Shown: piece after piece, positions 51,171 through 63,061 of the stretch | Layout of the letters: the number at the start of each line of letters is the position of its first letter | Numbering within the stretch: position 1 is the stretch's first letter | The notes under the pieces: generated by a model | What the model was told of the DNA's origin: nothing | Databases searched by the model: none | Seen by the model: only the letters and a program-made list of their open reading frames with translations | Source of the DNA: Stictocephala bisonia | Taxonomy: Eukaryota > Arthropoda > Insecta > Hemiptera > Membracidae | Direction: 5' to 3' | Assembly (NCBI GenBank): GCA_035578905.1 | Contig: JAQJVL010000153.1 | Span: forward strand, 1,077,501-1,141,500 | Length of the DNA: 64,000 nucleotides | Translations under genes and position numbers: made by a program

Positions 51171-51905
51171 ACAAAAACGAAGCTATTGGACTTAAGAAGG
51201 CATTAGACACTTTTAAATTTGTTTTACTACTTGTGATACAATGTCACACTTTGAAACATGTCATTGTTGCCTCGAAATCACTCTAGACCGAATCACTTGA
51301 CATAGGTAAGATCTTTTAGGTGATGCAGTCTTAAATGTAGCTTAGCTCCGATGGTCGTTTGAAAAGTTGATTGAATAAGCGACCGCTGTATGTGTTACTG
51401 CCTCATTTTTCACAAAAACTGTTGAGAAAGATAAAAAGCACTGCGATGAACTGTCAGAGGATCAACGCCTCAATGGCTCGAAGGAAAAGTTTGAGGTGTC
51501 GGTATTTTTTCCGATTGTTGACACTCAATTTTTCCAGATTGATTCGAGGTTTGGAGGGATAAAGTCAGTAATAGACACGTACAGAGTGATGCAGCCAACT
51601 TTTGTGGCATCATGCTTCGAAGCCGAACTATAAAATGAAGCAACCAAGTTCAAGTAAATTTTCGTAAACGATGTTTCACCTCTGTTCTGCTCTCAGATTG
51701 TGAAAGTGATAAGTGCCTTCCAATCCAAAGTAGCGAAAATAACACAGATAAGGGGAGCTTGCCAATATGTTCTTGATCGAATACAACACACTGGCAAGGA
51801 CCTACCCTGATGCGTATACTGTCTTTGTTATGTACCGCACACTTTCTGTAACGGTTGTTAAGGATACGAGATCCTTCTCCAAGGATCATGTGATAAAAAA
51901 ATCTT
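51171..51905 (+). pseudogene. hAT-family (ZMYM1/DUF4371-like) transposase relic
   Basis: Fragments in shifting frames: GLKKALDTFKFVLLLVIQCH, SKSL(stop)TESLDIGK, then SEDQRLNGSKEKFEVSVFFP / QIDSRFGGIKSVIDTYRVMQ, and finally YPDAYTVFVMYRTLSVTVVK / DTRSFSK. The last part matches the hAT C-terminal dimerisation block (YP...YxxxRxxLxxPVTVAxxERSFSK). The DDE core is too decayed to list catalytic residues. Many stops; an old copy. Confidence 0.6.
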
Positions 51906-52467
51906 GCGATTTTATATCACATGAAAATTCAACATACATCAATGAGCAATAACTATGAGTTACCGGACACGGTATCCTTCCACCCCCGTATTAAGGAACT
52001 TATTAGCTATGAATGACAGGTAGACATGTTACAGTTAAATGCTGATGAATCACTCACAGCTACTAGAAATGTGATAAGTACATCCTGAAAATCATCAATA
52101 TAATGGGCGGTTCTCATTTTCAAGGTACATTCAGCTTGTTACATGTGAAATTTACATAATTGTAAATAAGTTATTTTTTTTAATTTGACAACCTTTTTAG
52201 AGCTGTAACATTTTAAAACCTGCCATTTTTAAGGGTGATGGAAAATGATTTACATTTAGAATAGAAACATGATTGATTAACTGTTCAATACTTCCACAGT
52301 AATAAACCTTTCGTGCACCGCACTGTTTAAATGGTTCCAGGCGCACGATTCGTCAACGCCGCAATGTTCAGTTGAAACTGGGTTTGAAGTGCTGGGCCGC
52401 GGGACTTACTCTGACCGCACATAAATGTCTGTTGAATTACCATGTGATATAAAATCGCATGATTTTT
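51897..52467. repeat. Inverted repeat pair (37-bp arms), MITE candidate
   Basis: Arms at 51897-51933 and 52431-52467 match at about 34 of 37 positions; the shared core is GCGATTTTATATCACATG. The left arm overlaps the end of the hAT relic. No target duplication was identified. Confidence 0.55.
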
Positions 52468-54188
52468 CATCGCACAAATCGTTTTATAATCTTACTTTTT
52501 TTCAATGCGGTATTTTTTAAACGTATTTGAAGTTTGTATGAACAGCCATTTTTAAGATTGCAAGGGTTTACAAAAATTACAACAACAATTTTTATAAAAG
52601 AGTAAAAATTCTAGCATTCGGACAGACTACATAAAACAACATTCTTTACCTGTGGTTCAAGTTTCACTTACTTATATTTAGTAGTTTTAAAATGTTATGA
52701 AGTTGAGCTTTACTCCAAAAGTGCTAAAATGTTGTTTATATATTTATTTTATGTATTCTACCCACTATAAAAAATTCTCAAGTCTTCAAAAAATATGTAA
52801 GTTATATTACATTACGTAGAATTAAATTAGCTAAATTTTAGTGTACAACACAACGAAATCGGATGCGTATTTATTTTGTAGCAGAGGTTCAAACTCGAGT
52901 GCGTTGCTTTTTGAATCCGACTGTAGGTTTGTATCGTACCCCAGATGCCCATTTTAAAATATTTATGGTCACATATCATATTTAGCATATTACAACATCT
53001 AAGATTTCTATTGTTTAGTATTCATTGGTGATATTAGAAGCTATTTACTAAAAGAAAGTATAGTATAAACTTAAAGAAGAAAATTGTCAGTCCCTAATGT
53101 GTTTTAATTAAAACTTCTTAATCAAAAGATTAAAACTTCTAGATACTAAAATATATCATTTATTCATTACATGTTACAGAAAATCTGAATTTATTATTGT
53201 AATTTCATAATGTGATATTACTACAAAATTATTATCTTTATCAGTACGTTAATGTGTTGATGTAAATGTTCCATTGTAAATTCCAAAGATATCGCCATTC
53301 ATAGGTGGGCGAAAGGTCCTTTGGTAGGTTAGGATTTCTTATAATACTGTTGTACACCAATTCTACTCATACAAATACAATACTCACTAAACTATAAATC
53401 ACCAAATTAAATTAATCGCTAATCTTGTTGTTTCAATCTCAATTAGAAATTTGACATTAATGTTATATTGAAAGATCTGTCTGCACTGTGAGTTATTAAT
53501 TGTTTTGTTAAAAACATAAAAAGACAGACACTAAACAGAGATGAAGCCTCAAAATGTATCCTTCATTTTTCGCTCTAAATTAGACGTAAAACTAGAAAAT
53601 AAGCAGCCAGGGCACGTTTTTGTAACGCCCTGTTTGTACCCAACATAAGTTGTTTAACTCGGGTAGTTTAAGTTATTTATTACATTCGTGCACTAGTAAA
53701 ATATTTTTATAATTAATCTAGTTAAGCATACAGTTATATAGCCACATATATGTGCATGTAGGTCTACTTTTTTGCAGTATGTGGGCCTACATAACTTTTG
53801 TGACGGTAAAGCAAAATCCTGTATCATCCCTCATCCCTTCTAATCCCACAAATTGGCATAATCTATCGTTAACAATACAAAAATACAGCGGATATACTTA
53901 TCTCGCGTCTATCCCATTCCAAGTTATTCTAGGATTGCTGAACCTCTCTGATTAGGTTAAAAGAGGCCGATTTTTTATTAAGCTTGGAAATGAAATGGAA
54001 AAGCGATTCATTTTTATTTCTGAAGTGATGTTAGGACTACAAAATCGTTTTATGAACAGAAGGCACAAATATATACTAAAATATAAATAAAATGAACATT
54101 GAACTTAAACCCATAATACTAAGAAAAATACATACACAAATATGTAAGAATAATCACAAGGTCAAACACTCACAATGTGCCCAAATAT
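52468..54188. other. Intergenic stretch, nothing recognised
   Basis: AT-rich, without long open frames or obvious repeats, up to the sharp satellite border at 54189. Confidence 0.4.
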
Positions 54189-56670
54189 GAACTCCCCACC
54201 ACCAGTAACACAGACAATCACACCGCAGCATCAGGTCCTTGACATTCACACCACAGGTAGCAGTGCACACACTTCCCAACCACGAACTCTACCATAGCAG
54301 ACCCAACCAACTACCGCAGCATGTGCACACACTACCCAACCACGAACTCTCCAAACTCTATAAACACCCACAGTAACTCCGCAGCACTAGGTCTTTGACC
54401 TTCACCCCACAGGTTGATGTGCACACACTTCAGAACCACGAACTCGCTACCACTAGAAACGCCCACAGTAACTCCGCAGCATCAGGTCCTTGACCTTCAC
54501 CCCACAGGTAGCATTACAAACACTTCCCAACCACGAACTCTACCCTAGCAGACCCAACCGACTACCTTAGAACGCACACACACTTCCCAACCACGAACTA
54601 CCCACCTCTACAAACAACCACAGTAACTCCGCAGCATCAAGTCTTTGACCTTAACCCCAAAGGTCGCTGTGCACACAGTTCCCAACCACAAACCCTACCC
54701 TAGCAGACCCAACCAACTACCACAGCACGCGCACACTTCCCAACCACGAACTCCCCACCTCTAGAAACACCCAGTAACTCCGCCGCATCAGGTCCTTACC
54801 TTCACCCCAAAGGTAGCAGTGCACACACTTCCCAACCATGAACTCTAGCCTAGCAGACCCAACCAAGTACCATAGCACGCGAACACACTTCCCAACCACG
54901 AACTTCCCATCTATATAAACACCCACAGTCACTCCTCAGCATCAGGTCCTTGACCTTCACCCGACAGGTAGCAGTTCAAACACTTCCCAATCACAAACTC
55001 TACCGTAGCAGACCCAACCAACTACCGCAGCACGCGCACACTTCCCAACCACGAACTACCCATCTCTAGAAACACCCATAATCACTCCGCAGCATCAAGG
55101 CCTTTACCTTCAACCCACAGGTAGCAGTGCACACACTTCCCAACCATGAACTCTACCGTAGCAGACCCAACCAACTACCACAGCACGCGCACACTTCCCA
55201 ACCACGCACTCCCCACCTCTAGAAACACCCAGTAACTCCGCCGCATCAGGTCCTTACCTTCACCCCAAAGGTAGCAGTGCACACACTTCCCAACCATGAA
55301 CTCTAGCCTAGCAGACCCAACCAAGTACCATAGCACGCGAACACACTTCCCAACCACAAACTTCCCATCTCTATAAACACCCACAGTCACTCCTCAGCAT
55401 CAGGTCCTTGACCTTCACCCCACAGGTAGCAGTTCAAACACTTCCCAACCACGAACTCTACCGTAGCAGACCCAACCAACTACGGCAGCATGCGCACACT
55501 TCCCAACCACGAACTCCCCACCTCTAGAAACACCCACAGTCACTCCGCAGCATCAGGTCCTTGACCTTCACCCCACAGGTAGCAGTGCACACTACACCCA
55601 ACTACGAACTCCCCACATTTATAAACACCCACAGTCACTCCGCAGCATCAGGTCCTTGACCATCACCCCACTGGTAGCAGTGCACACACTTCCCAACCAC
55701 GAACTCTACCGTAGCAGACCCAACCAAGTACCATAGCACGCGATCGCACTTCTCAACCACGAACTTCCCATCTTTAGAAACACACACAGTCACTCCTCAG
55801 CATCTGGTCCTTGACCTTCACCCACAGGTAGCAGTTCAAACACTTCCCAATCACAAACTCTACCGTAGCAGACCCAACCAACTACCGCAGCACGCGCACT
55901 CACTTCCCAACCACGAACTACCCACCTTTAAAAACACCCACAATCTCTCCGCAGCATCAGGTCCTTGACCTTCACCCCACAAGTAGCAGTGCAGACACTA
56001 CCCATCTACGAACTCCCCACATTTAGAAACACCCACAGTCACTCCGCAGCTTAAGGTCCTTGACCTTCACCCCACTGGTAGCAGTGCACACACTTCCCAA
56101 CCATGAACTCTACCTTTGCAGACCCAACCAATTGCCGCAGCACGCGCACACACTTCCCATCCACGAACTACCCATCTCTAGAAATACCCATAATCACTCC
56201 GCAGCATCAAGGCCTTTACCTTCAACCCACAGGTAGCAGTGCACACACTTCCCAACCACGAACTCTACCGTAGCAGACCCAACCAACTACCACAGCACGC
56301 GCACACTTCCCAACCACGCACTCCCCACCTCTAGAAACACCCAGTAACTCCGCAGCATCAGGTCCTTGACCTTCACTCCACAGGTCGCTGTGCCTTGCCA
56401 ACCACGAACTCCCCACCTCTAGAAACACCCACAGTAACTCCGCAGCATCAGGTCCTTGACCTTTACACCACGGGTAGCAGTGCACACAATTCCCAACTAC
56501 GAACTCCCCACCTCTAGAAACACCCACAGTCACTCCCCAGCATCAGGTCATTGAACATCACCCCACAGGTAGCAGTGCACACACTTCCCAACCACGAACT
56601 TCCCACCTCTAGAAACACCCACAGTCGCTCCGTAGCATCTGGTCCTTGACCTTCACCTCAAAGGTAGCAC
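54189..56670. repeat. Satellite array with A (~95 bp) and B (~60 bp) units
   Basis: The A unit runs from GAACTCCCCACCTCTAGAAA through CCGCAGCATCAGGTCCTTGA to GCACACACTTCCCAACCAC. The B unit runs from GAACTCTACCGTAGCAGACC through CAACCAACTACCGCAGCACG to the same CTTCCCAACCAC end. Mostly A and B alternate (about 155 bp per pair), with some A-A runs towards the right. A longer block recurs at 458 bp (compare 54717 with 55175), about three pairs. C-rich on the plus strand, unlike the AT-rich surroundings. Minus-strand open frames across it are by-products. Confidence 0.93.
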
Positions 56671-57029
56671 ACCAATAAATGGATTTGATGTCACTCGGCA
56701 CATCGTCCCGACAGTCGACAGTAAGGTCATCTACTGCGTGTAGACTATGTCTTGTACTAACATAGCTGAAACCTAATAAGCTGAAATTTACAGAAAATGT
56801 CTTATTAGCTGTTACAAAAACAAAAAACCCACCTGTTTATATTTTGGTTGATTTTATTGAAGTATCATTTGAATAGGGATAGGCCTAGCCTCTAATTTGT
56901 TTCTTCTATCGAAGCATCAGTTCGGCTTACTCAATGACATTTTTACGATAAACTAAAATTATTTGCGAAACTTTACTCGCTTCGCTCGTTGTATTCTTCG
57001 CCCCCAAATCCCAAGGGCTTGACAGAATT
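56671..57029. other. Spacer between two repeat arrays, nothing recognised
   Basis: No open frame or repeat ends were recognised between the satellite border and the degenerate array. Confidence 0.35.
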
Positions 57030-57480
57030 ATGACTTAAAATGATCACGGGCTATCAAAATAGTTTAATGACTAACCAAGTTGATAATCGGTGGCCCTTTT
57101 TACAGATCACTAGTAGCTAGCCAAGATGATGTACGGGACACCAAATACGGATATTAACACTCAAATTGATCAAAGGTGGCCATCTAAGATAATCAAGGGC
57201 TATAAAAGTAGGTCAGTGGCTACCCAAATGATCATCGGTATCTATCCAATTTGATCGCGGTTAACTTCCCAATTTGATAACGAACGGCTACACAAGTTGA
57301 TCACGGGTGAGGGTTTAGTTTATCGGTGAGGGTGCACATTGATCACGGTTGGCTACATAAGTTAGGTCAGTAGTTAACCAAGTTAATTATGGTTGACTTT
57401 CCAATTAAGTCACTGGTTACTTAAGTTGATCTCAACTATCAATTGTTTACATAAATTGGTCACGAGCTGACTATAGTTAT
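57030..57480. repeat. Old degenerate minisatellite (~20-bp unit)
   Basis: Variants of GGCTACCCAAGTTGATCACG recur about twenty times: for example near 57036 (GATCACGGGCTATC), 57290 (CTACACAAGTTGATCACGGG) and 57335 (TTGATCACGGTTGGCTAC). Spacing varies and units are strongly diverged, so the array is old. Confidence 0.65.
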
Positions 57481-58804
57481 GTTTTTGGCTATTTTTTTAT
57501 AATTTGGTTCTTTCTTAGCCGGTGTTCCTAGAAGACACTATCCTGCACATGTTATTTCTATAAATGCATAAACTTGTTATGTATGATAGAGCTACAGAAT
57601 TGACAGGAAGTCCCTGAAACGTCAAATGAGGCAAATGTAATGCAGTCTCGTCACGCAACTGCAATTGCACCCAACGTGAATACAGACACAGATAATGTAA
57701 GGCTGTGTGTATCAACAGAGTGGGTCCGCTTCAAACAGTCATACAAAAATAGTAACTAAATTTAACATAAATTAAATAAATTCTGTTCACAGTCTCTTTT
57801 ATGTTCCCGGACACTGAGTATGATTAAATAAATACATAACAATATAAATTGATCGTAAAATGAACTATTTTTAATATTATTATTATTACTATCAAGAGAA
57901 AATACATAGGGAAACAGAACACTAAAATTCAAGAGATCTTACAGTCGTGTACATCAAGACATCAACTTTGAAATAAAAAGTTAATCTTCGCACGAGTCAA
58001 GGTCAGACATGACTACACACTCATCAAGAGAGAGATAGAGGTCTTCTACGCATCGCACTCACTGGCACCTTCCAACAAAACACAACAGGAGAATGCACAG
58101 CACGAAGAGCGAAAAATCATCAGACAAATTTTTTGCAGGGCTACGCAAATCAGGATTTATGGATTCAGACTACAGAAAACCCGAATCTACATAAATTAAA
58201 ATAAACATCGCAAAATGACACAAGGAAAAGGTGAGTAATATTTACTTTTGAAAACCAGATTACAGACTGACAAAACAATTAATATTAGTAGCTACAGAAA
58301 GTTTTTAAGGAATAAAATGGACACACAAAAACACAAATGCTTCAAAGGAATTGAACTGACCACAAATACGAGTCAGATATGAATTTAGAAAAACAATAAT
58401 TAATTGGTAAGTTTTACCAGGGAATACACAAAAAAGGTGCAACCCAAAGGGACAGAAGAGAGACGAAATACACAAGCGAAAAACGAAGGCAACATGGATA
58501 TTATGGAATGAAACGTGATAGTCCTAAATGTCTTGTACATGTATAATGTACTATTAAGATTCACCCATAGATATTTAGATGCCGATCGTAGAGATCGTTG
58601 ATCGAATCTAAATAATGAACAATGAATAACAATAAGAATGTGTCAAAGATTACATCTTAATTTTGAAATTAATAGTAGGCATCTAAAAAACTATAAATTG
58701 CAGGGTTTTTTTTAAAAATAACACTGCTGGCTGTATTAGTTAGAATATATATTTTACTAACACTTAAGGCTATTTAGAATTATTATTGGATTATTCTTAT
58801 TCCG
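57481..58804. other. Intergenic stretch, nothing recognised
   Basis: No coding or repeat structure identified; composition is slightly less AT-rich near 57950-58120. Confidence 0.35.
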
Positions 58805-59160
58805 TTGTGCGTATTTTAAGGCGAATATAAATAATGATATGAGTGTAGGGTAAGGGTAGTCTGGTTACTAACCGAGTTTAAATGTTCCTCAGAAAGGGCA
58901 ATTTATTAATAGCCCAACAACCGGGGAAATTAAGGGACCTACAGCTTTACGAGAAATCCGAACCATCTAGTGTTGGTCTGATTTTCAGCTAACTGACTAG
59001 GGTGACACTCAGTTATATTCCCTACAGGATATCCGAACCTTTACTACCGTCCAATATGGACACCCCAGACTAGTCAATCGGACACGGTGTCCACGTCGAT
59101 GGCAACCATCGAGCGGACGCCGTGTCAGTATTAAGAGGACCGATCATGGAACCTATTCAT
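58805..59160 (-). mobile_element. SINE-like dispersed repeat, copy 2
   Basis: Same family as 16456-16812, collinear from GTTGTGCGTATTTTAAGGC to GAGCGGACGCCGTGTCAGTA. On the minus strand a B-box-like GGTTCGGATATCC (about 59025-59037) supports a tRNA-derived head near that strand's 5' side, with the shared GGGCTATTAATAAATTGCCC block downstream. Confidence 0.68.
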
Positions 59161-60420
59161 TTAATTGCAAGATAACGCATTCGTCTCCTGTTGCGCATTG
59201 AAATTAATATTTTTATTAGGAACCTCTTGACAGTCATTTGCGTTAGAATCCCTATGTATTAACAATATACGTATATCCTTTTCTTTGTCATATATATATG
59301 TATATAGTTTAGTTTTAAGACGCTAATATTTATGTATACAGTATATACGGTTTACTAAGGCACTTGGCCATGCGCAGTAGACTTATTGGAGTGGGGGGAG
59401 CCGCCGAGCCAGTGTGTGCCATATGGTAAATAAAAATAGAAAATAAAATCATCTGAAATTGAAATTGTTGTTTATAACCTGACTTAACCTTCTTATTGTT
59501 AATAGATACGGTAAGTAATAAATAATTGTGTCAATCATTACTATTATTAAATGAATGGCTCGTTTCACTTTTTATATTTGTTTATAGATATATTGATTAT
59601 ATCATAATTTGATTTATTGATTTTAAAGCAAAAAATGTGCCTAATTCCAGAGCAGACTTTGCAAAGACGGAACCATATGTTGTTTTTATTTTAGTAATAA
59701 GAGGTTTTAATTTGAATTAAAAATGTAAACAACCTTTCTGATTGGTTGTTATAATAAATGTAAACAAACAACAAAGGAGGCGAAAATAATGCAGCTCGAC
59801 CAGCAACACGATAACTAAGAGATCAGTCCCATGTTGAAGAGGTATGTTGTATAACAGTGGTGGGACTGGAACTGCCCTCCCCTCCACTCCTAGTATTATT
59901 CCCCTCACGCGCAGGCCAAGTGCGAGTTATAACTCTTTTAAATGTAAACAGATTGACTATGTTGACAACAATTCTAGAAAAAATACTCAAAGAACAAGAA
60001 ATACTCTGTTAAGGAAACATTTATTGTCATATTAATTGTAACAATGTTCAAGAAATAAATAATTCTATTTTAATAATAGTATAAATAATGTATTACCATA
60101 ATTATTTGTTAATAACAACATGAATTAATTATCGATAACCATTTCTGCTTTCTAAGAAGCTTGATATTCGGATGTTATCTTTACAAATGGACTATCTGGT
60201 ATGCCACTGATTATACGTCTGCTACAAAACTGGTTGAAACCACGCTCTGTCCTTGGGCATTTACTGCCCCCAAGGCCACTCTGACATCAACCATGTACTG
60301 TGTGACCATCTCCACCGTTCTGAATAGTATATGGGATGGCTACACTCAGATTATACTGTGGTGGAAAGTGTAAAATAGCAGAATGGTTAACATTTAAGAT
60401 CTGGTACATTATATATTGGA
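59161..60420. other. Intergenic stretch, nothing firmly recognised
   Basis: A GC-richer patch at about 59365-59425 (GGAGTGGGGGGAGCCGCCGA) and another near 59865-59925 stand out. No gene model could be built around them. Confidence 0.35.
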
Positions 60421-60881
60421 CTAGCCGACCCCTGCTTCCCCCCTGCCTCGTACAGGGTACTTCTCTACGCTTGCTTACCCTTCCCTCCGTGGTTCTCTGT
60501 AAGCCTTCACATAAATATAAAGGCTCAGACTGTTGCCTTTATCCTGGACTTCTAAGTTTTATAGTCTATAAAACACTATAAATCTACTTTAGGGCTATAC
60601 GAAGTACTTCAATCATATCATAGATAGTAGAAATGATCTTAAATATTTCACTATATTAAACCAAATTAGCCAAGCATTTGTGTCATGTTTATGGTTTTTG
60701 TATCAACTATTTGAAAAAATTAATTAATTAAATAAATGCTAAAGTTGAGGAAATGTTTGTATCCCATAGGAATGGTATTTTGAGAAACCCTTTCTTAGTG
60801 GGTCTCAATGATACAAAAACTAACTTCCCTCAACATTTCATCAAAATCTGTTGAGTGGTCTCGGAGATTTCGAGATGTAGA
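60421..60881 (-). mobile_element. Helitron (non-autonomous), copy C of the 9.1-10.8 kb family
   Basis: The minus-strand 5' end is TCTACATCTCGAAATCTCCG after an A, and the 3' end is GAAGCAGGGGTCGG then CTAG before a T. A461-bp non-coding element collinear with copies A and B near 9-11 kb; this copy has the clearest ends and so defines the family. Confidence 0.75.
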
Positions 60882-61589
60882 TTTTCGGTGAGTTAATCGC
60901 TCTTGGAGTGAGAAACCGTTGATACAAGCACTAGAGTAGTGGGTAATTATTAAATGAAAGCAATAACTCTGTATGGAGGTTTCTAAATGAAGAATGTATA
61001 AACCCGTTTTCGTTTTATCTGCAAAGGGCCTTATAAAAAGGTGCGCTTGAACCTCTAGGCTATCTACGTCAGGTAGATTGTTTCCGAACATCACTTGTAA
61101 CTGAAACTGTTCAGCAGTGGAGTCGTTCCAATTACTGTTGTAATAGAACAACGTATTTTCAATTTTTGTGCGAATCATACGGAAATAAAATTGTTATTCG
61201 TGTTATTTTCAATCATTAACTCAATTCTGTCAATTAATGGCAGTTTATATAGTTTAGTACTCAGTTTACATTAAGGTTTTCTTCTTTATTTATTGACCAA
61301 ATTAAATACAGTCGGATTTGCAATTAAATTATCTAACTAAAAAATAATAACTGTTACTTTTTTATGCTTTAAAGTTTTTGTATGTTTTGGAAATATTTGC
61401 ATTTAAACTTTTTAAGAAGCCACCATTTTGAAAATGAACACTTTAGACAATTCATTTTTTTCTTGTAATTACGTCTTTGGGTTATAAAGCTAAATATCAA
61501 ACATAATTTATTATAACGTACAATTCTTAAATTATATTTAAAATGGGAATAAAGTGTTGAGGAGATTATAGGCAATAATAGCATAGGTT
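60882..61589. other. Intergenic stretch, nothing recognised
   Basis: AT-rich; open frames on the minus strand here have no known motifs. Confidence 0.35.
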
Positions 61590-61720
61590 ATGTACTCAGT
61601 CCTCTTAATATTGTCACGGTGACCGCTCAATGCTTGCCATCGACGTTTAGGTCCATGTTGGGTGGTAGTATTGTTCCGGATATTGTGTAGGGAAGATAAT
61701 TGAGTATCTGGCATGTCACC
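61590..61720 (+). mobile_element. Partial third copy of the SINE-like repeat
   Basis: It matches the complement of the end of 58805-59160: GTCCTCTTAATATTGTCACG, TTGCCATCGACGT and GGTGGTAGTATTGTTCCGGA are recognisable. It is therefore in opposite plus-strand orientation to the other two copies and lacks the other half. Confidence 0.6.
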
Positions 61721-61972
61721 TATACCATGGTGTAAGTAAGTACTGCGCAGCCTCGTTGTGATAAACGGGAAAAAAGTCTAGGAGCCTCTGTGGCAGAAAT
61801 CAGAATTTTCACAAGGTTGAGACCGGTGCCAATCGATTTCTCGTGGTCGAAAACTCTATTAAAAATTTTAAAATAAAAATCCTTGAAGCCAAAAAAAATT
61901 TGTCCGGACGTACTTTGTTTTAGATAATAAGATATTACTGGAGCTTTTTGGTCCTCTCATATTATATAAAAA

Positions 61973-63061
61973 CTAGGGGTAACCCCTGCACGCTTCGCGT
62001 GCCAACCCTGCCACTTGCTACGCTCGTGAAGGAAACTCGGCCTTCGGCCTCGCCTTGATACTCTACATTTTGCCCCTTTGTAGCCTCGCCAGGGTGATCT
62101 GTTAAAGGCCCCTTTGTGGAACTAGGCCTACGGCCTCGCGGTGAAAATTTCGGCCTGTGGCCTCACCAAGGCACTCTGCTACACTCCCATTTGTGGGTCT
62201 CGGCAGGTCGCCTCGTGAGGGAGATCGTCCTACGGATTCTTAATCAATTAGACCATGAGTTTTGGTTTTAGGGGCAGTGGAGCCCGTAAACATAGTCTTT
62301 TCTAAAATCTGATGGTATATTAGTAATTAATTGAAGAATACCTTTAATTTGATGCCCCACTTGGGTATATTAGTTTAACATTACCGTACCTAATTTTGGG
62401 TTTTGGAGCATTTTTTTTTTTTTTTATGGGGAAGAGGCCTTAAACGTTGTCTCCTCCAAAATATAATGATATAATGTAATTTGGGAGATAAATACCTATA
62501 GTATGATGCCCCGGTAGGATGGTTTATATTAATATTAATCTTTTTTTGTTTTTGGAATTATTTTGTTTGGGGGCATATGCCCCTTATTAATTGCCCCTTT
62601 TTTAAATCTGGTGGTAAATTCGGATTTAAGAGAAAAATAGCTTTAATTTTATACCCCACTTGAGTAGGTAACATCAGTTTTAAACATTTTTAAAATGTTC
62701 TGTTTTTAGGCTCCCGATACCCAAAAGTTTTAAGTTTTTAGGCTGAAATTCATGGATTATATGCACGTTTGTTACGTGTGTAGAACTGTGAAGGTTTGAA
62801 ACTTTTACTCGATATGTTCTCAAGTTAGGTCAGAAATAGTACTTTTTTTTGTGATTTTCCTATAAGAAATACATTGGGGCAGTTTTGGGGATAAAATAAG
62901 GTTGCCAAATCGGAACTTTGAAGAATTTTTAAAAATCCCTTCTTAATGCATGCATACAATATAAGTCCAATCATCCTACAAAATTTCAGCCTCGGATGTT
63001 AAGTGGTTTTCGAGAAACAGTGATCAGTGAGTCAGTGGTATTTGGCATTTATATATGTAGA
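61973..63061 (-). mobile_element. Helitron (non-autonomous), 1.1 kb
   Basis: The minus-strand 5' end TCTACATATATAAATGCC follows an A, then CACTGACTCACTGATCACTG. The 3' end is GCGAAGCGTGCAGGGGTTAC then CCCTAG before a T. A CG-rich palindromic CACGCTTCGCGTGC lies at the 3' end, as expected for the Helitron 3' hairpin. Non-coding. Near the 3' end GGCCTCGC and GCCTCACC motifs recur. Confidence 0.8.

Noticed and set aside
54717..56533. Minus-strand open frames with MTVGV...GKCV repeats
   Set aside because: They are read from the satellite array; frames recur with the repeat and show no protein family.
54189..56670. CRISPR array
   Set aside because: Units are contiguous tandem repeats without unique spacers, and the window is eukaryotic.
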